10,958 nucleotides of DNA from Zelonia costaricensis. Its lineage: Eukaryota; Euglenozoa; Kinetoplastea; Trypanosomatida; Trypanosomatidae. Within the stretch, counting starts at the first letter, position 1; each line of letters starts with the position of its first letter. The notes below the pieces were generated by a model. That model was not told the origin of the DNA. It did no database searches and saw nothing but the letters and a program-made list of their open reading frames with translations. The position numbers and the translations under genes were made by a program. Below, piece by piece: positions 1-7,600 of the stretch. The DNA is taken from the NCBI GenBank assembly GCA_030849075.1, contig JASAOO010002842.1:1-10958 (forward strand), written 5' to 3'.

Positions 1-248
1 ATTAAGGAGGGTATGCGCCTATTCGACACGACAAGCACGAGCTGTGCGTGAGACGAACTGTGAAAGTCATCTCCCGCCTGGACCGATAAAGATGCGCGTG
101 TGTCAACTTGTATGTGTGTGCGCTGAAACCGTGGCTGCCAATCACTGCCTCCCTGTCGACGCGCGTCCTCGGTACTTGTGTGGTAGCAGCTTGAGGAGCG
201 GCGCGTCTCGCGTGTAAAGACGAGCGCAGCTCCGGAAAGGAGACGCTT
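1..248. other. 3' flank of the ligase gene, no gene seen
   Basis: Downstream of the ligase TAA the sequence contains a short GT-rich patch on the plus strand (about 98-122) and small non-coding-looking frames. I see no start of a next minus-strand gene and no RNA gene. It is most simply the 3' untranslated and intergenic region. Confidence 0.55.
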
Positions 249-3200
249 TTACGCACCTGTTGACCCACGTTGAATGAGCCACCAGCGACCCGTGTCGTCG
301 ATGGCGGCCGTGGCCTCGCGCAGGCTCGTGGCCACACAGGCGCCGGCGCCTTCCATCACGCACCGCGTCGCCTCGAGCAGTTGCGCCACACTCCACGTCG
401 CGGTGTCGTCGGAGCGCTGCCGGTAGACGGCGCCGGTGCGCGCATCGACGAGGTCGTCGCCGCGCACGTGCAAGCTCGCATGTGGCGCTACCGCGGTCTC
501 CTCCTCCGCCTCCGCCTCAACGCGTTCTCGCTTCACACGTGGCGCATGTGGCAACAGTGACAATGGTGGCGTTGACGCAGCGGCGGCGGCGGCGGCGCGT
601 GTCTCCACGTCGGCGCACGGGCTGGAGGCCAGGAACGCGCTTGCCCACTCCTGGATCGAGGCCGAAGCATGTGCCGCTTCTCGTGCCAGGAGAGCTGAAG
701 CAGCGTCCTTCGTCACTACCACGAAGACAGGCGACAGAGAGGGCCGCCGTGATCGGCGCTGCTGCTGCTGTTGCTGTTGTGCCACCCCCTGTTCGGTGAC
801 GTCGTCGAGTCCGAGCTCCTGACGCAGGGCACGCACACGCCGCGCCACGGTAACGAGCGTGTCGGGCTCCGTGTCCTCGCGCAGTGCCTCTCGTCTGTGA
901 AGTTGGGCCGCGATGGCGAGAGAGTGGCGCAGGCTCGACGGGGTGCACGGGTCATACCAGGCGTCCTCGTAGGGGTCCAGCAGTTGCGCGAACTTGGCTT
1001 TGAGGGCGGGGCTAGCGTAGAGGACGTAGCGCGGCGCCAAGGGCAGCACGCGGCCCGCCTCGACGCAGTCCATCACCCATTGCAGGTGCACCACGTCGGT
1101 GGCCGGGTACTTGTCGGCCACGTGCGCCGGCTTGCGCTCGCACAGCTGGATCCAGTTGGCGACCTTGGCCGCCTGCACGCTGTTGCCGATAAGCAGCGAG
1201 GTGGTGCGCGTCGGGTTGGCCGCGACACGGCCGCCGTGGCGCTGCAGCTGCCACTCCACGAGTGCCCGGTCGTGCAGTGTGGCGGAGAGCGCCGACGCGC
1301 TGCTCAAGCTAGCATCGGCGCCTGCTGCTGTTGTCGAGCTCGCCGGCCGCCACGCCGCGGCGCTGCCGGGTGCGATGTATAGCACGCAGAACTCGTAGCC
1401 GGCGAAGAGGCTGCTCACCACCTCCTCGGGCCGCACACGGCGGGTCACCTCGAGCGAGCCGGCGAGGGCCGTCGCAAACGGTTTTGGCTGCAGCTGTGCC
1501 GCGGCGTCTCGCAGGCTGGCCGACAGCGGTTGGGAGTCGTCGCCAGTTTCACCACCGCCGTGGCTGCGGCTGCGGGCAGGACCGCCTTGCAGCTCGCGCC
1601 GCCGCTTCCACCGCAGCGACACCACCGTGAGCAGCTCGTCCTGCGTCTCGGCCAGGCGGCGGCGCAGGGTGTCCTTGGAGGCGTCCATAATGCCGCGCAG
1701 GTGGGCGACAGAGGTGGCGTCCATCACGGCCTTGTCCCACCGGATCCGCAGCACACGCGGGAAGCGAATCGTGAAGCCGACGCGGTAGTGCGCCGACTCC
1801 GTGAAGGCGAAGCCGAACACTTCGACGACGAGGGAGTGGCGAGGGTGCACGTAGAAGTCGGGCACGAGCTCTGTCTTCGTCGGCAGCCACCCGTCCAGCC
1901 ACGCCGGCACCGCCGTCCGCGACGACATGCGCTCCCAGTAGGGCTCCAGCGCGGCCTGCAGCGCAGCCAGCTCCTCCCGCGTGTACCCGGTGCCGACGCG
2001 GCACACGGTGTGCAGCACGGCCCGCTCCACATCCGACTTCCCCTCCGCCGAACCGCGCACCGGGCTGGCGAGGAGGAAGTGCGACAGGTGGGAGCGCCCG
2101 AACTTGGTGCCGTAGTAGCCGCCCACGACGACGAGGTCCAGCGTGTCGGCGAGCCCGGCGAGGTGGTCCGGCTTCAGCTTCATCCACGACAACTTGCGCT
2201 CCGCCGGCACGTACGGGCTCTCCGCCGTCTTGAGCACCACCCCCTCGAGCTTCGCCTCCACCGCCTTCTCCAGCCCCGCCATGATCTGCGCCGTCGTGCT
2301 CACCGTCTCGGCGGCGATGACTTCGAGGTGCGTCGGCTGCTCGGTCAGCACCTCGCGCAGCAGCTGTCGGCGCTGCAGCAGCGGCACGTGCAGGAGCGGC
2401 TGTCCGTTGAGCAGCACAAGATCAAACACAATGTAGGAAAACCAGCGACGCCCACTGCCGTTGCCGCCGTCGCCGGTGCGACCGTGTGCGCCTTCACCGT
2501 CGCCCTCGACCTCCCCGGTGGCGCCGAGCAGCGCGTCGGTGCCAGCGGCGGCCAGCTCCGCCGCTGTCGCCGTGGCAAAGGTGCGGTTCAGACCAAACTC
2601 CAGGTACGCCTGCAGCTCCCCGTCGTAGACGAGGAACTCGCCGTCCAGGATGCAGTTCTCCAGCGTGATGACAGAGCTGGTTGAGGCTGACGTGGTGATG
2701 GTGCGCCGCGCGCCGACCGGGAACGCGGTGCGCACCACCGCGTCGAACTTGGGGCCGTAGTAGGCGGTGAAGTTCTTGGTGTTGCGCGTCCAGTACATCG
2801 TCTTGCCCGCGTCCAGGTGCAGCATGATGCGTTCCCCGTCGTACTTGGGCTCGAGCAGGATGGAGCCGACGGCGAGGAGCTGCTCCAGCTTGCGCGCCGT
2901 GACGGGGCTCGCCAGCATGGGGCTCAGCGGATGGAAAAGCAGCACGCCGCTCTCGGCGGGGCCGGCCCGCGGCTGCTGGATCTCCTGCAGGGTGCTGTCG
3001 CACACAAAGCGCAGGTCGGAGGAGGCGTTGAGCTTGTCCAACGCGGCCGGGTGGAAGACGGCGAGCATCGACTGGTGCGTCATGCCAAAGTGCATGTCCT
3101 TGAGAATGATCCGAACAAGCCACCGCTGCTCCAGCGCCGTCGTGTGGCGCACGAGACGGGCAAAGAGCTCGGTGCGGGTGGCGGCGCTGTCGGCGGCTGC

Positions 3201-3971
3201 TAGCGCGTCCAGAAACTCGTTTACGGCCTGCACCGAGACACCGCCCAGCCGCGCATCCTGCTCCAGCACCGCCGACGGGCCCCCCAACACCGCGCCAGAC
3301 ACACCAGCGGCGTGCGGCGCGGCAATGGTGCGTGGGGCCGATGGGGAGGCGACGGTGGGCTGATAGCCACCGGTGTGCTCGATCACGTCGAAGACAACGT
3401 CACTGAAGCGCCCCACTGCACCGCCAAGTGTGTCGGTGGTGTCCACAGCGGTGGGGGACGCGGCTGCGCGGTGTCCCGCCGTGCTGGTCGCTGTTGCCGC
3501 GGGGTCCTTCCAGCGGAGGAGTCGCTGGGCGTCCGTGCCGCGGCGCGAGAGCGCGAGCACCTCGACGTAGATGGCAGCGAGCTTGCTCTCCTTCAGCTGG
3601 TAGGAGGGTCGCTCGGTGTCGAGGTGCGGCAGCAGCAGGCGCATGTACGGGAAGAAGGACAACTGCGGCGGCAGCAGGCGCCAGAAGGCCGAGAGTGCCC
3701 GCACCTGTTGTGGACGGTTCCCCGCCGCCAGAAGCTGCTCGAAGAGGCCGCACAGGCGGCGGAACGCCACGTCGGCGGGGGTGCGGGTGGCGCTCGCCTC
3801 ACATGACGCGGATGCGATGGCGGGGGTCGAGGAGGCGGGTGGCGCTGGTGATGGCACCTGCAGCGGCAGCTGCTGCTGCTGTTCCTGGGCGTCAGCGCAC
3901 TGCTGGAAGGGTGAGATGAAGGTGGCGGAGCTGGGCTCCGCCTCGTGCTCAGCGCCACGCGAGGTGCTCAT
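249..3971 (-). CDS. LIG4: DNA ligase IV (ATP-dependent, end-joining ligase)
   Basis: ATP-dependent DNA ligase expected to seal double-strand breaks in the nucleus during classical end joining. Using the ATG at 3971 the protein is 1240 residues, longer than the roughly 910 to 945 of human and yeast ligase IV. The N-terminal DNA-binding domain spans about 68-330, including FFPYMRLLLPHLDTER and WLVRIILKDMHFGM, both ligase IV-like. The nucleotidyltransferase domain holds motif I EPKYDGER (adenylated lysine K376), motif III ILDGE (441-445), motif IIIa FSYIVFD (511-517), motif IV EGVVLK (576-581) and motif V WMKLKP (596-601). The OB fold ends in TIRFPRVLRIRWDK (734-747). A BRCT domain follows at about 846-990, then a linker like the XRCC4-binding segment (998-1056). 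No second BRCT is recognisable. The upstream in-frame ATG at 4214 is rejected because its extra 81 codons run through a polypyrimidine tract and likely splice acceptors. The stop is TAA. Insertions at about 155-240 and 467-508 and a Q7 run at 1065-1071 are low-complexity. Ligase I or kinetoplast ligases are unlikely given the BRCT and XRCC4-type linker. Confidence 0.93.
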   Translation of the reverse strand: MSTSRGAEHEAEPSSATFISPFQQCADAQEQQQQLPLQVPSPAPPASSTPAIASASCEASATRTPADVAFRRLCGLFEQLLAAGNRPQQVRALSAFWRLLPPQLSFFPYMRLLLPHLDTERPSYQLKESKLAAIYVEVLALSRRGTDAQRLLRWKDPAATATSTAGHRAAASPTAVDTTDTLGGAVGRFSDVVFDVIEHTGGYQPTVASPSAPRTIAAPHAAGVSGAVLGGPSAVLEQDARLGGVSVQAVNEFLDALAAADSAATRTELFARLVRHTTALEQRWLVRIILKDMHFGMTHQSMLAVFHPAALDKLNASSDLRFVCDSTLQEIQQPRAGPAESGVLLFHPLSPMLASPVTARKLEQLLAVGSILLEPKYDGERIMLHLDAGKTMYWTRNTKNFTAYYGPKFDAVVRTAFPVGARRTITTSASTSSVITLENCILDGEFLVYDGELQAYLEFGLNRTFATATAAELAAAGTDALLGATGEVEGDGEGAHGRTGDGGNGSGRRWFSYIVFDLVLLNGQPLLHVPLLQRRQLLREVLTEQPTHLEVIAAETVSTTAQIMAGLEKAVEAKLEGVVLKTAESPYVPAERKLSWMKLKPDHLAGLADTLDLVVVGGYYGTKFGRSHLSHFLLASPVRGSAEGKSDVERAVLHTVCRVGTGYTREELAALQAALEPYWERMSSRTAVPAWLDGWLPTKTELVPDFYVHPRHSLVVEVFGFAFTESAHYRVGFTIRFPRVLRIRWDKAVMDATSVAHLRGIMDASKDTLRRRLAETQDELLTVVSLRWKRRRELQGGPARSRSHGGGETGDDSQPLSASLRDAAAQLQPKPFATALAGSLEVTRRVRPEEVVSSLFAGYEFCVLYIAPGSAAAWRPASSTTAAGADASLSSASALSATLHDRALVEWQLQRHGGRVAANPTRTTSLLIGNSVQAAKVANWIQLCERKPAHVADKYPATDVVHLQWVMDCVEAGRVLPLAPRYVLYASPALKAKFAQLLDPYEDAWYDPCTPSSLRHSLAIAAQLHRREALREDTEPDTLVTVARRVRALRQELGLDDVTEQGVAQQQQQQQRRSRRPSLSPVFVVVTKDAASALLAREAAHASASIQEWASAFLASSPCADVETRAAAAAAASTPPLSLLPHAPRVKRERVEAEAEEETAVAPHASLHVRGDDLVDARTGAVYRQRSDDTATWSVAQLLEATRCVMEGAGACVATSLREATAAIDDTGRWWLIQRGSTGA
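759..779 (-). repeat. Polyglutamine codon run in the ligase C-terminal region
   Basis: Seven consecutive glutamine codons (residues 1065-1071), five CAG and two CAA, lie just after the XRCC4-type linker and before a basic RRSRRP segment. It sits in a low-complexity spacer and is a likely site of length polymorphism between strains. Confidence 0.85.
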
Positions 3972-3999
3972 CACCGCGACGGGGTGCGTCGTCGTGGTA

Positions 4000-4055
4000 C
4001 TGCAGCGAAAGCGGCTTGAGCGGAAACAGAGAAAGGAAAACGGCAGAGAGGAGAG
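4000..4055 (-). promoter_or_regulatory. Likely polypyrimidine tract and trans-splice acceptors for the ligase gene
   Basis: On the minus strand a tract with CTCTCCTCTCTG and TTTTCCTTTCTCTGTTTCC (4021-4055) is followed by AG at 4016-4015 (in CTCAAG) and again at 4001-4000 (in CTGCAG). These lie about 44 and 29 bases before the ATG at 3971. No other ATG intervenes, so either acceptor gives a short leader with 3971 as the first start codon. This arrangement also argues against the upstream in-frame ATG at 4214. Confidence 0.65.
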
Positions 4056-4226
4056 CTTAGCCGAGGGGTGGAGATTCGAGGGGTGGTGGACGCCTGTGAT
4101 GAGAGTTGGTGCATCCGCGCGTGTTGTGGGCTTGCAGCCACGATGAAGGAGGGGGGAGGGTGCACGGCACCGTTCGTTGTTTCTCAGCGGTGCACTGTTT
4201 CCTCCTCGGTGCACGAGCCGTGTACG

Positions 4227-4257
4227 CTGGCGTTAAGAGAGGTCGGGGGGGGGGGGA
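4227..4257 (-). promoter_or_regulatory. Alternative upstream polypyrimidine tract with a C12 run
   Basis: On the minus strand a run of twelve C (complement of 4245-4256) leads into GACCTCTCTTAACG and an AG at 4228-4227. It could act as a secondary trans-splice signal that lengthens the ligase leader to about 255 bases. The homopolymer is prone to length variation. The tract nearer the gene is the better candidate. Confidence 0.3.
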
Positions 4258-4412
4258 GTGGCGCCGGAGGACAGTGCGCTGCACTTCTCCGCACCTTTGT
4301 TCGTCGTTTCCCTCCTACACACTGGCGTAATTCCTGAGCTTTGACTTCGTGTCCTTGTCGCACCAGCGCGCGATGACGGGGAGTACACCCGTCCACAGCT
4401 CCACAAACAACC

Positions 4413-4434
4413 AGACACACGCACGCACACACAA
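4413..4434. repeat. Short CA-rich microsatellite
   Basis: The plus strand shows an imperfect CA/CG dinucleotide run (ACACACGCACGCACACACA), which is GT-rich on the transcribed minus-strand message. Such tracts are common in untranslated regions of Leishmania-type genomes. No specific function is implied. Confidence 0.6.
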
Positions 4435-4504
4435 AGATGAACGCGCACCGCAGGCAAGTGCACTGACCGCCACCATGTACTACCGCGCGAAAGATGAGGC
4501 AGAC

Positions 4505-4528
4505 GAGGGAAGGGAAGAGGGAGGGAAG
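4505..4528 (-). promoter_or_regulatory. 24-base pure pyrimidine tract in the 3' flank of the coiled-coil gene
   Basis: The minus strand is uninterrupted C/T over 24 bases (CTTCCCTCCCTCTTCCCTTC is its first part), about 100 bases beyond the TAG stop of the coiled-coil gene. No gene starts just after it. It may mark a cryptic splice site or help position polyadenylation of the upstream transcript; the sequence alone does not decide. Confidence 0.3.
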
Positions 4529-4624
4529 TCAGAACACATAAAAGAAGACTTGGATGGGAACGCCGGCAGCAGAGGCCCACGCCGATGCAGGAGAGCAGAG
4601 CCGCGCCGCGCTCCGCGGGCCCAC

Positions 4625-7600
4625 CTACTCGTACGGGACGCGACAGAGCACGGGAAGGCGCGACGACAAGTAGTCGGCTGACGCGGAGAGCTCGCGCAGC
4701 GCCTGCAGCCGCCCCTCCACCTCGGCCTGCACACGCTGCTCGTCCCCACGGCGACCGCTGGCCGACGCGTACGCCGCCTCCATCCCACGCAGCCCCTGCC
4801 GGACGCCGGAGTAGATGCGCAGCGTCTCCTCCACAACGGAGCCGAAGACGGACGACATGGCGGCCCCGCTCATGGAGTCGATCGCGTCCATGGTCAGCTC
4901 CGTCGCGCCGTCGATCATGCGCCGCTCCCAGTCCACCGACGCGGTGCTGTACACCTTGCCGCTGTGCCGCGTCCGCGCCTCCTCGTCGTCCTCGTCGCCG
5001 TTGGCCAGGGCCTTGTCCATATGCGCGTCCTGCACGGCGCGGCGCAGGCGCGTGTTTTCGTCCTCGGCGTGCTCGAGCCGGGCCACGACATCCGCGCGGG
5101 CCTCCCTCGCGTCCGCCAGGGCCGCCTCGAGCTCCACCTTGTCGCGCTTCAGCTGCTCCCGCTCAATCGCGCGCGGGCGGAGCATGTTGTTCTCGAGCGC
5201 GAGCACCTCGGTGGTGTCGACGAGCTGCTGCGCCGCAGCGTCGGCCATCGGGCGGCCGTAGAGGTCCCAGCCGCTCGTCACCTGTGCCCGCAGTGCCGCC
5301 ACGTTGCCGCGCAGCTCGCCGAGGGAGCCGTAGAGGATGTCGCGCAGGCAGCGCTGGTGCGCCGACGCGCTCTGCACCGCGCTCTCCACGTAGCCCAGCA
5401 GCGGCTTCCCCTGCTCCGCCTTCAGAGCCGCCACAACGTTCTTGTGCACCCCCGCCTCCGACACCTCCCCGTACGGCGTGCCGGGCAGCCCGCGCAGGAC
5501 GTGCACGAGGGCGTCGCACAGAACATTGCATTCGTGCTGCAGTGGCGCCAGCTTCGTGGCGAGCTCGGCGGCGCTGCGCTTCTGCGCATCGACCTCGCCC
5601 GAGACGGCGTCCTTCTCGCTCAGCAACCGGTCCTGCAGCACCTTGTTGCCGGCCAACTCCTCCCGCAGCTCCCGCACCTCTTCGCTGAGGTCTTTGAGCA
5701 GCATGTTGCCCTGCCGCCCGCGGCGCGCGAGGTCCTCCTTGAGCGAGTCGCGCTCCAGCTTGAGGGAGCGCACCACGTCGCAGAGCAGGTGCAGGCGGGT
5801 GCCGACGGTGACGTTGGCGAGGGTGCTGCGGTGGCCCTGCAAGGCCTCCTCCGTCTCGCTCATGACCTGCCGCAGGTCGCCCACCTGCGTCGTCAGCAGC
5901 GCTACGAGCGCCTCGCCGTAGCTCGGCGGCTCCTGCTCGCTGCTGTCCTTGACAAAGCTGCCCTCGAGCACCTGCAGCGTGGCGCGGCACACGAGCCGCA
6001 GCTTCTGCAGGTCGCCGAGGCGCTCCTGCATCGTCTCCCGCGCCTCTAGCAGCGCGCCGGCGAAGTCGCTCGTGTTGGGCGTGGCCCGCTTCTTCCGGCC
6101 GCGCACCTGCTGCTGCAGGAGACGCAGGCCGGCCTCGGGGGTGCCCAGGAAGGCCGGGAGCGGCTTTCGCTTCGGCCTCACCGAGCGCTGCGACGAGGAG
6201 GTCATGGAGTTGCCCAGCGAGTCGTACTCATCGTTGAAGGCGCGATTCAGCCCGGTCAGCATGCGCTCCGACTCCCACTTCACGTCGTGCAGCTCCTGCA
6301 CCCGCGCCCGAATCGCTGGCAGCACGTCGCTCAGCTTTGCCGGGCGCTGCGCCTCCTCGTTGCCTGCGCCGCTGCCGCTCGCCCCTGCTGCCGCGGCACC
6401 ACCGAAAGGGTGGCTGCCGGTGCCGCTGCCGTCGCTTGCGCCGATCACGTCCCTCACCTCCTGCACCGACTTGCCCGTTTCGCGGCAGATCGCCTCGAGC
6501 CGCGCGGCCAGCACGCGGCTGTGCAGTGTACCGGGCTGGGCGCGCGGCTTGGGCCGCCCCCTCCCCGCCGCTGCGGCGCCGCCGCTCTCCTTGGGCGACG
6601 CGGTGCTCTCTGCCACACTCAGCTCCGGGTCGTCTGGGGTGCCGCCGAGGGCGAGGATGCCGTGCTGCACCGACTCGGAGAGGAACTGCAGGCAGTCGGC
6701 CATGTCCTGCACATCCGCCACCAGCCCGGGCAGCTGCTGCCCACCCCCACCCGCGGCGGCGGCGGTGTTGCTGCCTACGCTCGAGCGGCGATGCGGGCTG
6801 TCGGGTCCGCGGAGCTCCACGAGTGGGCGCGTGCGCAGTGCCACCGTGTGCATCGCCTCCAGCGCCTGCGTCACGTCCGCTGCCGTCGAGCGTAGCGCCG
6901 CCCCCGTCGCGACCGCCCCCTCCACCGCGCCGCCGTTCGCCGCGGCAGACCACGGCTGGAGCGACTGCAGAGCTGCCGCGGCGTCAGCCAGCAGCTGGTC
7001 CTTCTCCTGCGTGACCTCCTCGATGCGGGCGCACTGCCGCACCGCGCTCTCGTCCATCTGGGCGACGCGGTCGTAAAGCAGCACCAGGCGGTCGTGCAGC
7101 TCCGCCACAACCTCCCACGTCGACGGGCTCGCGTCCGCGGGACCACCGCAGCCGCTCACGCTGTTTCCGCCCTCGACGGCTGCTCCAGCGCTTTCCACCG
7201 CGCCCACCTCACGCAGCCCGTTCACAGCGGCGTTCTCGCGGAGGTGCTCCTGCACGAGCCGCTTGCCGGCCGAGTCGTTGCCGTCTAGCCGCAACACATA
7301 CTCGACATACACAGACGGGTCGCTGTCGCGCGCCAGCACGGGCGGCGGCCGGTCGCGCACCGCTTGCAGCGTCAGCGACGAGCGCGGTGACACGTCCAAG
7401 TTTTCGGGCTGGCGGGTGAGGTGGTGCAGCCGCGTCAGGCAGTCCCGCAGCACGTCGCGCAGAAAGACGCCAACAGCGTTGTTCATGCGGTTCTCCTCAG
7501 CCAAGGCGAGCAGCTGCTCCGTCAGCGCCTGCTGCGTCGCGGCGGCCTCCTCGGCGGCCCCACGTGTGGCGCGGAGCTGCTCGTCTGTCGCCTCGAGTGC

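Larger units (their letters stand above)
3972..4624. other. Intergenic region: 3' flank of the coiled-coil gene and 5' flank of the ligase gene
   Basis: These 653 bases hold no supportable gene; short frames on either strand lack protein-like composition. On the minus strand there are three pyrimidine tracts (around 4505-4528, 4232-4257 and 4021-4055), a C12 run and a CA/GT-rich microsatellite. This is the expected content between two genes of one kinetoplastid transcription unit, where trans-splicing of the downstream gene is coupled to polyadenylation of the upstream one. No promoter or terminator motif was seen. Confidence 0.75.

Noticed and set aside
1..337. Minus-strand 111-codon frame ending near the left edge
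   Set aside because: Its first third overlaps the ligase C-terminus in another frame, and the remainder shows no domain or coding-like composition.
771..2684. Plus-strand frames of about 203 and 384 codons opposite the ligase
   Set aside because: They lie wholly antisense to conserved ligase motifs, contain no recognisable domain and have Arg/His/Leu-rich shadow composition.
3972..4214. 81-residue N-terminal extension of the ligase from the ATG at 4214
   Set aside because: The segment translates a polypyrimidine tract and crosses two likely splice acceptors close to the ATG at 3971. It has no resemblance to ligase sequence.
4184..4681. Short frames in the intergenic region as a third gene
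   Set aside because: They are under about 120 codons, Pro/Ser/Arg-rich, overlap pyrimidine tracts and microsatellite, and conflict with one another across frames.
4585..6049. Two overlapping plus-strand frames of about 360 codons
   Set aside because: They are Arg/Pro/Ala-rich or Leu/Val/Arg-rich translations of the complement of the coiled-coil gene and overlap each other in different frames, typical of GC-driven shadows.
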